Shown here one piece after another: positions 25,701-36,863 of a stretch of DNA of 64,000 bases. The DNA lies in assembly GCA_038049695.1 (NCBI GenBank), contig CP142453.1, forward strand, positions 35,749,501 through 35,813,500, read 5' to 3'. The position numbers were made by a program, and so were the translations under genes. Position 1 is the stretch's first letter; every line of letters begins with the position of its first letter. The notes below the pieces were generated by a model. That model made no database searches. It had not been told where the DNA came from and worked only from the letters and a program-made list of their open reading frames with translations. The stretch comes from Cinnamomum chago (lineage: Eukaryota > Streptophyta > Magnoliopsida > Laurales > Lauraceae).

Positions 25701-25966
25701 CCTCATAAAAATCTTCTTTTGACTCTCATTCCATGAAGGAAACCTTTGCAAGGAGTTATGATAATAACCAAACCATGTAGCCTCTCAGATTCCACATGTC
25801 AAAAGTATTTCAAACATTGAGCATCAAGAAACCCAAAAGATTGAGGACCTTTCGTTCGTATCCTTATATGCATGTGTGGTCGTGAGGAATATTCACATAT
25901 GGATACACATGCAGATAACAAATACTGTAGTAACTACACAGCCATTCCAAAAATCCAAAAGACCTT
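16787..25966. other. 9-kb AT-rich intergenic stretch, almost nothing recognisable
   Basis: I see only a short (ATT)n microsatellite (17202-17228), a perfect 11-bp inverted repeat (22166-22176 and 22190-22200), and scattered phrases such as TGGGCCCACC common in old plant repeats. No ORF over 85 aa has family features. A GC-richer patch at 19860-19960 and another at 21150-21360 are unexplained. Confidence 0.5.
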
Positions 25967-26122
25967 TTGGAATTCTTAGAATTTCATGCTCTATATCATT
26001 TGATGGAATTTCAAATCATCCAATAAAAAGAAGGATTTGAAATTCCATCTAAAGAGACAATTTTTGGAGAATTTGAAATTTTTACGGACATGAATTCTTG
26101 AAATTCTGGTAAAGAAACGGGC
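25967..26122. mobile_element. Foldback MITE-like inverted repeat
   Basis: The inner arms GATGGAATTTCAAATC (26002-26017) and GATTTGAAATTCCATC (26034-26049) are perfectly complementary around a 16-bp loop. Outer arms continue imperfectly (GGAATTC...CATG motifs). Exact ends and TSD were not fixed. Confidence 0.5.
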
Positions 26123-27795
26123 CTGGAGTTTATATAAACATTAATAGCACAATGATATTGTGGGAAGTTAAAAATACTACGACACAAAGAAAAGTGACAC
26201 ATTATTTTTTTTTTTTTTGTAATTTTACTAAAATCTCTACATTTTGACAAATAGGTTTTTGGCATTTTAAATGTATTTATAATAATTCTATGTGTTTTCA
26301 GTTATTTTTGTGTTCCATGGTATGTTCCCATTAATAACTCAGAAAAGAATACGAAAACTTGAAAACCTCCCATTGATAACTCCCATTAATTACCAATTAA
26401 CATTATCTGCAAAAAATGACAATTTCCAATATCTGCGATATTCTGAAAACATCGTAATGGTTATTTTTTATGGTTAATTGTGATACTTTCAAATAATTAC
26501 TAATTAAGACACTCGAAATGTTTTCACAAATCCTTTTAACAATTTTATATTGCTAATAATACCTTTTTTTTTTCCCAAAACAATGGAATCCCCGTGATCC
26601 CAGGATATATTAAAGTAGAGCAACTTGAGTTGGGCCAAACCCGAAACCCGACCAAAGTGAAATTTGGGTTGGGCTTGTTCAAGCATGAGTTGGGCTCAAG
26701 CCTGAATTTTGAACTCTCTGGAATTTAGTTGGGTTGAGGTTTGGGCTTCAGTACACAAATACTCCCAACTGATTTATCTCTAAATCTGTGTGTGTATGAT
26801 GTATAAAGCACGTTATATACACTCTATTTATTAATTAAATACATTTCCTAGATTTTATACGCTTCAAAAACAGAACCAAACCCAAAAAAAAAAAAAAAAA
26901 ACCAAGAAGAAAAAAGAGTACCTGAACTAAGTCGACCTGACCCAACCCGAATTGCCACTTGATTAGGGAATTTAATAATCGGGTCAGGTTTGAGTCACGT
27001 ATGATCAGAAGCCATTCATTTTTGTGTTGAGGTTTGGATTTGCCTACATGCAATTCGGATCTTAGATTGAGCCAATACCCATCCCAACCCAATATATATA
27101 CCCAATATAAAAACTGCATGGCGTCTGTAACATAAAAGCTGAGCAAACGTCATGGATAAGTATTGACTTTGCCCATGGCATTTTGCAGTAAAGTGCATTC
27201 CACTTCTCCTTTCATTTAAGTCATCTTTTCTTTGTTTTTCCCTGGAGATTGAAAGACTGATGCTTGTGTGTTTGGATAACCATATATTTTAGAAGCAATG
27301 AACAGATGATATATAATATGCATGGGTCTCTTTAGCTTACTCTTTACTCTGTACGTAGCTGTGTGCATGGAAATAGGCTTTTGATACTCAGGTTGACGGG
27401 ATCTTTTGCTGTTGAAGACCGCAAATGTTTCTTTGGCTTGGCTCACTACTTTACTTTGTTAATTTCTTTCCTTCCAGTAGATGAGTAAGGTGTTAAACGA
27501 TGTGGACCGGCAGAAATGGCAATGCTTAGGTGCGTGTAATTAATATGATTTCAGTCGTCCTTCTTCGGTGGAAGTGAAATTTGAGCAGGTTGAGCAATTG
27601 AATTTAATAAGGTAGGCCGGTAGGGCATACTTTATTGACTTTTTAGATGGCTAACCATTCGGACAGAAAGGCATCACCATCATAAAATAAGAAAAATGAA
27701 AAGAATTTAGTTTTTTTTTTTTTTAGGACTACCCACTGAAATTTTATTGAGAATCTAGCATCGCATCAACGCTTATATATTGCTGAATTAGGACT
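26123..27795. other. Intergenic; GGGTTGGGC-rich block
   Basis: The span 26620-27100 has repeated GGGTTGGG/CCCAACCC phrases typical of old hAT-type MITEs in plants, but no TIR pair was confirmed. No gene found. Confidence 0.4.
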
Positions 27796-27803
27796 GGGGT
27801 GGA

Positions 27804-28381
27804 CAGGGCCGGTCCTGAATTTTTCAGGGCCCAGGGCAAGAGTAAAAGTTCGGCCTCTTCAGCCATCATATATGATATTATCATTGGTGGGTCCCACTGA
27901 TGTGAAAAATTGGCAATGGGTTGATGATGCCCAAGTATAACTATTTGAAAAAAAAGAGAAGAAAGAAAACTCAGGCCAGAATTTAAGCATCATATATGGG
28001 GAATTAAAAATCATTGGTGGGCCCCACTAACAAATGAGAAGAACGGGTGTAGGGCTGAAGGCTTGATGATCTATTTGTAAAAAAAAAAGCCCTAAATCAT
28101 CCCAACACTAGACCAGATTCTCCCAGAATTTCAGCCATCAAATATAAAATATCATTGGTGGGCCCCTCTGATGGATGCTCAAATAAGTGATGCAATAAGC
28201 ACTCTCAGATGATTTGATGATGGGTCTATTGATGCTTAGGACGATGGAATCCATTGGATGAGCCATGCCCTCACCAAATGATTGAAAAAAAAAAAAAAAA
28301 AAAGTAGAAGGGATTTTGGGCCCCCTCAAAAAATGGGCCCGGGGCAAGGGCACTTACAGCCCTTGCCCAGGGCCGGCCCTG
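27804..28381. mobile_element. Non-autonomous hAT element with 8-bp TSD
   Basis: TIRs are CAGGGCCGGTCCTG at the left and, inverted, CAGGGCCGGCCCTG at the right. Both sides are flanked by the perfect 8-bp duplication GGGGTGGA (27796-27803 and 28382-28389), the hAT hallmark. The 578 bp carry no transposase. Inside, ATATATGATATTATCATTGG-like segments recur about three times with GGTGGGCCCCAC. Confidence 0.85.
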
Positions 28382-28399
28382 GGGGTGGATAGCCTTCAG

Positions 28400-28918
28400 A
28401 CCATCATGTCATCCACATAGTGGGTATGCCTAGCTAAAACATGAGCACCTGCATTTCCCTCTCTTTCCACATGATACACTTTAATTAAACTTGATGAGAT
28501 GATTCAGCAAACCTTTGATTTCGTCAAATAGAGGACCTTGCCTTCACATATTAGTACCAGAGGACTTTAAAGCTTCTGCCACCCATATTGAGTCCCTTTT
28601 AAAATAATACTGCTCATCCCAATATGAAGAATCATCTGAAGTGCTTTTAATGCTGCAATAGCTTCAATGTCATCGGCGCTATCCACCCGCACTTTCTAAT
28701 TTACTCATGGCCATAGTCACGTTACCCACCTCATCTCTGAGAATAGCACCAACTCCCACTTTCTGTATCTTAGCAAACATAGCACCATCCACATTAAGTT
28801 TAAAAATGCCTAATGGTGGAGGCTTCCATCGAAGAGCTTTCTCCTTTTTGGGGCTCCATTTCTGAATGCGAATGCATTTAAAGGCCCACATCAATGTCCT
28901 TGCCTCGTCCACAACCAT
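28400..28918 (-). pseudogene. LINE RNase H domain relic
   Basis: The open frame at 28679-28918 contains WKPPPLGIFKLNVDGA followed by VGVGAILRDEVGNV, the start of the plant LINE (L1-type) RNase H domain including its first catalytic Asp. Homologous sequence continues below 28679 in broken frames (ALKALQMIL-like, then HVERERNAGAHVLAR-like), with stops. It is a fragment of ORF2, not a host gene. Reverse transcriptase is absent nearby. Confidence 0.75.
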
Positions 28919-29066
28919 CCATGGGTCCCGTTAAGCCCAAGCTGGGGTGGTCGGTATAAAAAAAAGTTGAGTTTAATCCATTTATAAGAAAAGCTGAAGT
29001 TGAACTTGAGCTTGGGCTTAATCATGCTTGGTTGAACTTGACTTGTTTACACCCTACGATAACTCC

Positions 29067-29476
29067 TTTTTTTTTTTAACCCGTGGAGGGGCTCACTGGG
29101 ACACTGAAACTCATGACACAACTCACACATGTGAGCTGATGGGGACTCACACATGAGAGGAGAGATAGATAAAACTCACTTATGCTAGGAGACAAAGACA
29201 CAACTCACACATGCAAAGTGATGGAAATTCACATATGCAGGGAGACATAAAACTCACACATGCGAGGTGATAGAAACTCACAAATGCGGAGAGACGTAAT
29301 CACAACTCACACATGTAAGGTGAAGTAAACTCATGCATGCGAGAGAATAAACACAACTAACACATGTGAGATAATAAAGACTCACATAGAAAGAGGGAGG
29401 AGGCATGCAGGTTCGAACCCAAGACCTCCCAGTGACAACTACCACTCCTTACGACTTAGGTAAGGAGCAGTTCTCC
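29067..29476 (-). mobile_element. tRNA-derived SINE on minus strand with TSD and internal repeats
   Basis: Near-identical 16-bp direct repeats, CTACGATAACTCCTTT and CTACCATAACTCCTTT, flank the element (about 29054 and 29477). On minus it has a tRNA-like head with box B GGGTTCGAACCTG (near 29410) and ends in a poly(A) tail (T-run at about 29067). The middle (29110-29390) is an imperfect tandem array of ACTCACACATGYGAGGTGA-like units, unusual for a SINE. Confidence 0.65.
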
Positions 29477-29492
29477 CTACCATAACTCCTTT

Positions 29493-30403
29493 AGTATAAA
29501 TAATTGCACAAATGCTTTAACAAATAATAATAATAATAATAATCGCACAAACGAGAAGAGGGATTTAAGCCCAGGCTACATGGGCGGAAGATCAGGGCTG
29601 TAATAAGTACTTGCATTGAATCTTTTTGTGTGTTATATATGTTAGGGACATGTTTCTGCAGGCTGTAAATGGTCGGGGTTTAACCCGAGACTCAATTGGA
29701 TGGGCCTAGTTTTCAAGTTTGTATTCATGGTCAAGTTTTTGGTTGCCAAGAAATGACTTTGTATTTAGGTTAAAAACAAAAAAAAGAAAAGAAAAAGAGC
29801 TGACTCCATTGTGATTATTATAAAAGTTGAATGCATGATTATGAATCAGGTACGTGCCCTTACAGCACAAATGGATAGGTGATTTATATCTTTGACTATC
29901 GTTGATCCTTTTACTTTTATCGTCCATTGGGAGTCCACATATATACTCAATAGCTGGAATTGCTACTGCAACCAGATTAATTGTTTGGATTGACTGGGGT
30001 TTTAATAAGCATAGAAACAAGTTGGGTTCTGGTTGGATCCATGGTGTACCTGTAGGCAATCATGAGTGCTTTTCATAAGACTCAGACCCAAACTGGTTCA
30101 AAGTTGGAGGCCCAACTAAACCCAGACCCAAATCATGACCCAATTCAACAAATTAGGTATGAAGCAAACAAAAACGCATCATCGGCCCAGCTTTTGGCCC
30201 AGGAATCAATCATGTAGTGGCCCTGGTGGCCCATACCAGTTACAAACCTATGTATATTATGATAATGTCATCTAAAATCTGCTCAATACTGATGCAACCC
30301 TTCTCGCTACGGATGGGAATGGGCTGGGTTAAATGGCTGACCTGCTTAGGGCTGTTTTGATGGTGATTTTGACGATATCAAGGAGATTTGTAGATTTCAA
30401 ACT
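29493..30403. other. Intergenic, short (AAT)n microsatellite
   Basis: An (AAT)n run lies at about 29524-29542. No gene or element is otherwise recognised. Confidence 0.5.
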
Positions 30404-30564
30404 GATTTGGGTTTAGGGCATGTCACACCCAGGAACCAGATTGCCTTAATTGTTCTCAATTCGCTGATTTGGAACCAGATTGCCTTAATTGTTCTCAATT
30501 CGCTGATTTGGGTTTAGGGCATGTCCCACCCAGGAACCAGATTGCCTTAATTGTTCTCAATTCG
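30404..30564. repeat. Local triplication of a 32-39 bp unit
   Basis: GGAACCAGATTGCCTTAATT followed by GTTCTCAATTCG occurs three times (starting about 30432, 30471 and 30533). GATTTGGGTTTAGGGCATGT precedes copies one and three. This looks like tandem duplication with partial re-duplication. Confidence 0.8.
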
Positions 30565-30599
30565 AGGTAACTGACTTGTGTGGGGATAAGTGCATACTA

Positions 30600-30600
30600 T

Positions 30601-30657
<57 letters not shown>
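30600..30657. repeat. Compound (TA)n(GA)n microsatellite
   Basis: (TA)12 runs directly into (GA)16-17. It sits just beyond the 3' end of the minus-strand LINE and may derive from its tail region. Confidence 0.95.
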
Positions 30658-30659
<2 letters not shown>

Positions 30660-30669
30660 AAGAGTTTGT

Positions 30670-32661
30670 ATTTCCAAAAGAGATATTATAAAGAACAAAA
30701 GAATGAGCGTTAGCTCTCGCTCTAAGATCGCTTACGTACTCTTGACAAAGAAATGCAAGAGAGAGAATCCAAACCAGCTGTGAGACCAGCCACAAGCCCG
30801 CCTACTAGAAACAAGAAGAAAAGTTCAACCCGATGTATAGCCATACAAGGAGGTAAAGGGAGAGGACAAAAATATAAGAAAGACCAAAGAAACACAGCAA
30901 TAATGCGAGTGAAATGGGCAAAACATAGCAATCTTAATCAGCAAATCCAGTTGATTGGCCATTACTTCTGTAGTTACTGGCTCTACGAGAAAGATGTGTC
31001 CTAACTTCAGAAGATTTACTAAAGATCTCAACTTTTAGGTTCTTCATTAGAGAATTTAAAGTCCTAGTTTTGAATCTCTGCTGCCAAGGAGATAAGGATG
31101 GATCCAAAAATGCTTCTTTGAGTATCTTGCAACCTGAGTAGAAGATAAGATTTTGGCAGCGGTTGGCCACATGGGAGATGATGGTAAAAGAGGCTTTGAA
31201 CATGTCTTCATCCTCTTTGATTAGAGTCCAAGTTGGGTTCTTTACTGCATCTGTTAGGAAGCCGACACTAAATCCATTTTGTGGAGAGATGAACAGGTTC
31301 AAGTCTTCATGATTCTTGATGGTCACGTGGGAATCTATTGGAGGAGCGAAGGCAAATCCCAAGAAGCTACTATAGAGCTAGAAACATCAAGACAAAGGAA
31401 TAGAGCTCTAGTTCTAATTTTCTGAAGGGTCCGAGCCAGTGTGTGCTCCCAAGCTTTTACTTTGTTACAGAATATGCGGTACTTTCTCTCTTTCCAAATA
31501 GACCATATGAAGACTGGACAACAGAGCTTGGCCAAGGTGGCATTTCCTTTCTTATTGTGGTCACAATTGTTGCAAAGACTATTCAAAGCTTCTTCAAGAG
31601 ACCCAACTTGGGGATTGGTAACATTGAATTTGGAAAGAATCCAGCCCAAACAGAAGTACTGTAAGTGCATTGAGCAAATAGATGGATGCTGCTTTCTGAA
31701 GAAGAGGTGCAAAGAGGGCAGCTTGTGTTTGTAATGATATTCCTGGATGCTAAGACATCCTTTGTTTTCAGACCATTTAAGAGAGCCATCCAAGCACAAA
31801 CAGAATGCTTGTTTATTTTTCCCTTGGACCAGATCTTGTCATGCCAAGAATATATATGTTGAAGACCTGTTAGAGCTTCCAAACATTGAATTAAGATTGA
31901 ATTTTCCATTCTCTAATGCTTTCCATAAAATTTCATCTTCAAAGTTTGTGTTTGGAGGATGAAGTCCATTGATGATTTGGAAGATGTCAATAAGGTGATT
32001 TGAAGTGCTTTAATTAGTTGTCCAGACACCATCAATAATAAACTGACTAACTTTGATATGCCTTCCAAGCCCCATATCAGAAATTGGCCTTTCTCCAAAG
32101 ATATCAACAAGTCTACCACATGATAGCCAAGGATCAAGCCAAAAATGAGTACTTTTTTCCATTTCCAATTAAATAGTGAACATGAGGGAGAACAGAGGCT
32201 CTTTTGTTTAGGATACCTTTCCACCCCCATGAAGACTTTGATGAAACACGGAGATCACAAAAGGAATTTCTCTTTATGTATTTGTTGTAGACCCATTCTA
32301 CCAATATAGACTTTCTTCTGCTTGTGATGTACCACACTTGCCTCTGAATAGCAGCATCAACAATTACTATAACAGATCTTAATCCAAGTCCTCCCTGCTC
32401 TATAGGTTGGCATATTTTGCTCCATGAAATTGTTTTAATCTTTTTGGTGTCATCAAAAGAACCCCAGATGAAATTTTTGATATGTCTCTCAAGAGTTTGT
32501 AGGCATGCTTTTGGAATCAGGAAAATGGAGGCCCAAAAGATATGTAACGTTAAGAGTGTGGATTTAATGAGTTCTGTTCTATAAGATATGCATACTATTA
32601 TATTGCCGCACCTTAGTTTCCACGGGATATCACATGTGAGAAAATATACAAATTCCATCAC
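30670..32661 (-). mobile_element. 5'-truncated L1-type LINE
   Basis: This is the 3' portion of a non-LTR retrotransposon. It covers the C-terminal part of reverse transcriptase, the zf-RVT region and a 3' segment. The 5' end (endonuclease and most of RT) is absent, as usual for truncated LINEs. The 3' boundary is uncertain, and no TSD was identified. Confidence 0.75.
30934..32661 (-). pseudogene. LINE ORF2 C-terminal remnant (RT tail plus zf-RVT)
   Basis: Four overlapping frames read in order. Frame 32134-32661 carries the RT C-terminal region typical of plant LINEs (FIWGSFDDTKKIKTISWSKI, then QGGLGLRS). Frame 31913-32230 follows. Frame 31583-31909 has the zf-RVT zinc motif CPLC...HLFAQC. 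Frames 31335-31799 and 30934-31362 hold the C-terminal end, which does not look like RNase H. At least three frameshifts separate them, so it cannot encode one protein. The C-terminal 142-aa frame is unfamiliar to me. Confidence 0.75.
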
Positions 32662-33452
32662 TATTTATAACATTTACGGTGAAAACTTGTGTAACTAATT
32701 ATAATACATGTACATCACTTGTGATCAAAGATATACAGTACCAAAAGATCATTACAATGCGTAAGCGTTAAAGTTTAAATATACTAATGTGACCTCATTT
32801 TCCCTGGGAAAGCTGTGGCCTCTCAATCTATCATGCATGAAAAATAAAATTCTTTAAGTTAAAAACTCCCCATGGTCATCTAGATACCGGTTTTTATCTT
32901 GCTCTCTACATATCTATACAAGAGGTTTGTGTACGCTGTAGAATTGATAATGAATCTATAGACCATTTACCAACCCAATGGTCTTTTGCAAATTTGGACC
33001 AAAATGAGTTTTGAAAACATTGGTCAGAAACCCACTTCTTGTATATCAGTTTCAGATTGGTTTGGAGTGCAAACAAGAATTATGGAACCCGCATATCAGT
33101 AAATTAACCCATGGTAAGAGATGACGTTGATCCCATCACCATTAGCGTACCCAAAACACATTATACTAGATAAGGAGGAGTCTACACATATAGCAGAATC
33201 TCCGGACACTCACATGAGCAATGTGGAACTCTACAATGATGATGTGGTAACTTGTTTTAGAGGAGAGAATCTTGAGAGGCAGAGAACCTTTTTTTCTCTT
33301 CTTCTCATAGAAAGTTGGGTACTTTGAGGAGGATTTTAACTGTGTTTTTAGTTTCCGCATTTACCATGTGTTTCTTGTATTGAATAGAAGTAACCCATTG
33401 ATTTGTCTTCCTAAAAATCCCTAATAATTTAAATCTAATGATAAAACCAAGA
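32662..33452. other. Spacer between LINE and Copia A
   Basis: AT-rich; no gene or element recognised. Confidence 0.5.
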
Positions 33453-34260
33453 TGTAAAGAATTTTAGTTGGCTAATTCATAGGATTATGGACAAAACGAG
33501 TTTCTTAAAATTGTATTTGATTTCGGAAAGGACTGCTTATGATCTGAGACAGAAATTCTAAAAAATGAAGTTGACAGAGGTCGCTTGAGCGAACCCTTCA
33601 CAGAGAGCTCTTCGCTCGACCCAACATATTTCTTTGCTCGAGCCATTTCAATTCTGTGCTGATCGTTTGAAACAGAGAGCAGTTCGCTCAAGTGAACTCC
33701 TTGGTCACTCGAGCGAACCTGGGGAATTTGTGTTTCATCCGGAAATCACTTCTTATTTTCTCTCAAGCAATTCCTTCTATCCTAATTCGATCCTAAGACT
33801 TGAGACACAAGTATAGGGTTATTTAAAGACATTCTCTTTCTCTTCCAAGCACCTCAGATTAAGAATTCATCCCTAGAGAAGATTTTGAGAGATCCATTCG
33901 TTCCCCCCAAGGCTTCAAGTTCTGATCCGCTGAAGATCAAGTTTTGGGATTGATTCCATCTTGCTTTCTTGAAGGCGGTTTTGCTCAAACACGGTGAAGA
34001 TTAATGATAAGGTGTCGACAAGATCAAAGCAGTCCTTAGGTTGAGTCACCAACTGAAAAATGGTTGTAAGTACTCTTGTAATCTTCGTTTTCATATAGTG
34101 ATTGGTTTGTCTGTTGGCCTAGACGGTAAGGCCCGTGGTTTTTTCCCGAGTATGGTTTTTCACGTAAAAATTGATTATCCTTCTCTCTTTGTGGTTTGAT
34201 TGATTTTTAATTGGAATTAGGGCTAATTATATATTAGTTTAAAAATGTGAGATTGATATC
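33453..34260 (+). repeat. 5' LTR of Copia A, 3' end deleted
   Basis: It starts TGTAAAGAATTTTAGTTGGC and aligns by eye along its length with the solo LTR at 42157-43131 (roughly 80 percent alike). It carries the common plant Copia LTR phrase CCCGTGGTTTTTTCCCGAG. A CTCGAG-type array lies at 33581-33716 (centres 33585, 33616, 33638, 33688, 33709; two of the four intervals are 21-22 bp). Confidence 0.8.
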
Positions 34261-35336
34261 TATTTGCATCATCAAAATCATTACAAGAAAGCTTAAAAAG
34301 ATTTGGAAAAACAGAAAGGCATTTACCAAGAAGGATACTTCAAATCCTAAGGCACCTTCAAAAGGAAAATTTGTACCTAAATCTGAACAGAGTCAATCAA
34401 AGGGTACAACAAAGTCAATCAAATGTTTTGAATGTCAAGGATATGGTCACACTACTTCTAAGTGTGCAAATCGTAGAGAAATGAACAAAGGAAAAGACAT
34501 TAAATGTTGCTTGGGATGACGAGTTTGACGATGAAGTATCTGAACCTGATTCACCTTCGAGTGAGTCTGGAAAATATGTTGCTTTCATGGCTCTTTCTAA
34601 CATCTCTTCTGTGCAGGAATCTAAATTCGAAGATGATTTAGATATTATTGAGATTTCTGATGGAGAACTGGAAAGTGATGAGGACTATCAAAAGTTGCTT
34701 TCAGAATCTGTCAGAATGACAAAGATTAGCAAGAAAAGAGCCTTGAAATTAAAGGCAATGGAAGAAAAGAATACATCTTTACAAGCGACATCGATAGAAT
34801 CTCAGTCTAAGGTAAAACAGTTGGAAGATCAACGCGTTATTTTATCTAACAAATTGATTCTTGCAGGTCAAGAAAGCGATCGTCTACAACAACAATTTCA
34901 AAAAGCTGAAGCTGAGTTTGTGAACTTGCAAAACGAGTTGATCTCCTGCAAATCTAAAAAGGAAAATCTTGGTGGAAAATTGAAGATGGCCCTTGCAGAC
35001 TTGGATTCTGCAAAAGCATCAATAAGTTGAATGAATACAGGCTCACTGAAGTTGAACGAAATTCTAGGAAAACAACAGTCTGTTTCGTCGAAATCTGGAC
35101 TTGGTTATGTTCAAGGAGCTTCTACATCAAAGGATAAAGGTAAGTCTACATTTGTTTTAGGATTCACAATGACAACATTGCCCCCAATCTATTCAAATGC
35201 TACATATCCAAAAAGTTATTATCCGGGTTATGTGTCAAAACCAAAATTTGTTCCCATATGTCACTTTTGTGAGATTATCGGACACATACGACCACATTGC
35301 AACAAACTGAGAAATTATCACAAAAATCAGCGTTGA
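34247..35336 (+). pseudogene. Copia A gag remnant
   Basis: The first frame has a CCHC zinc knuckle, CFECQGYGHTTSKC (34424-34465), that would bind genomic RNA. The frame 34587-35029 is acidic, then Glu/Lys/Gln-rich and heptad-like, probably a coiled coil. The frame 35031-35336 ends in a second CCHC-like motif, CHFCEIIGHIRPHC. A frameshift near 34510 and a stop at 35028-35030 break it. The N-terminal gag domain is deleted. Confidence 0.8.
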
Positions 35337-35439
35337 AAGCAAAATGTCTCTTCTCAATAGGTCCGGACCAAACCCATCTGGGTTCGTAAATCCGACCTAT
35401 GTTGTAATGTGGTCCTTACAGCACTTAGTGCTATAGATT

Positions 35440-36858
35440 CAAATGTGTGATACTTGGATAGTGGTTGTTCTAGGCATATGACAGGGAACAAAGCATTGTT
35501 TACATCGGTTGAAGACTATAATGGTGGAAGTGTTTGTTTACATCGGTTGAAGACTATAAGGCTGTTCTAAGGTTGTTGGAAAAGGTACTGTTTCCATTCC
35601 AGGTATGTCTTAACTAAAAAAATGTTTACTTGGTTGATAGGCTTAAGACAAATCTCTTGAACATAAGTCAGTTATGTGATAACAAGCATGAAGTTCACTT
35701 TTTCTGCTAATGAATGCATCATTATTGATAAAAGGGAAAAAACTGTGCTCGATGGTAAAAGAAATCCTGGCAATTGCTATGTGATCTCAACTGAAAAACA
35801 TTTGACATGCAATTCTACAATATTGAGTGATATTGAGCTGTGGCATCAAAGGTTGGGTCATGTTAATTACAAAGACCTTGAAAAATTGTCAAAACTTGAT
35901 TTAGTTTAAGGGCTACCTAAATTACAAAAAGCCTCGAACAGTGTTTGTGGCCCATGTCAGGTAGGGAAACAGATTAGAGCTCCGCATAAAAAGGTTGATT
36001 CTCTTACCACTAAGAGACCTTTAGAGCTGTTGCATATGGATCTTATGGGACCCACTGAGTTTGAAAGTATTGACAGTAAAAAATACATATTTTTGACCGT
36101 TGATGATTTTTCTATACTAACTTGGGTTTGTTTCTTGCATGATAAGTCTGAAACTTTTACTGTTTTTACTGACTTATGGGTCTTTGCTCATTGTAGATAA
36201 AGGACAAGAATTTGGAGGTGTTTCCAAAATACACTCCGATCATGGATCTGAGTTTCAAAAGTCTGATTTCTCTACTTTTTCTACTCAACATGGAATCAAA
36301 CATGAATTTTCTGCACCTAAAACACCACAACAAAATGGAGTGGTTGAAAGGAAAAATCGTGTGGTACAAGAGATGGCACGGGTTATGTTACATAGCAAAA
36401 ACATACCCCAACGGTTTTGGGCTAAAGACATAAACACTGTTGTTTATGTTATCAACCGTGTCTATCTTCGTCCTGGCACAAAAACCACTCCATATGAAAT
36501 ATGGACTAGAGTTAAGCCTAACATAAAATATTTCAGAACTTTTAGCAGCAAGTGTTATATTCTTAGGGATAGAGAACACTTATCTAAATTTAACTCCAGG
36601 AGTGACGAATGAATTTTCCTTGGTTACTCATTAACGAGTAAAGCATATAGGGTGTTTCATCTTAAACACTCTATCCTCAAGGAATCCATAAATGTGGTTG
36701 TGGATGATGCATGAACTTCTAATTATTTTTTTGGCGATGATGAAGGCATGACTTTTTCTCCTTCTTCTGAACAGATTGTGGACAAAGAAATTGAAAGTCG
36801 TGCTGAACCTGAATCTGGAAATGAGAAGTAGAAGCAAATAACTTCAACTGAAGAATCT
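35440..36858 (+). pseudogene. Copia A protease and integrase remnant
   Basis: The protease active-site motif LDSGCSRHMTG is readable near 35455. It is followed by a ~25-bp duplicated segment (TTTACATCGGTTGAAGACTA at ~35499 and ~35536) that disrupts the frame. The GAG pre-integrase zinc region (LWHQRLGHVNY, then CGPCQVGKQ) spans about 35840-35980. The integrase core follows. The frame 36139-36612 retains SDHGSEF and PQQNGVVERKNR, so the second Asp and the catalytic Glu remain. Frameshifts near 36120-36180 and stops after 36612 make it non-functional. The reading is cut by Copia B at 36859. Confidence 0.85.
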
Positions 36859-36863
36859 GATAG
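36859..36863. repeat. Target-site duplication of Copia B, left
   Basis: GATAG here pairs with GAAAG at 46177-46181, four of five bases matching. Confidence 0.75.

Larger units (their letters stand above)
33453..36858 (+). mobile_element. Copia A, left part (5' LTR, gag, protease, integrase)
   Basis: The left half of an old Copia element (Tork-like in style). It begins with LTR sequence at 33453, continues through gag remnants, protease and integrase, and is interrupted at 36859-46181 by Copia B. Its right half resumes at 46182. PBS and the gag N-terminus are missing: LTR sequence passes directly into a gag zinc-knuckle region near 34260, so an internal deletion has occurred. Confidence 0.9.

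Noticed and set aside
28679-28918. Host RNase H-like gene
   Set aside because: The motif order matches LINE RNase H and the frame is broken downstream.
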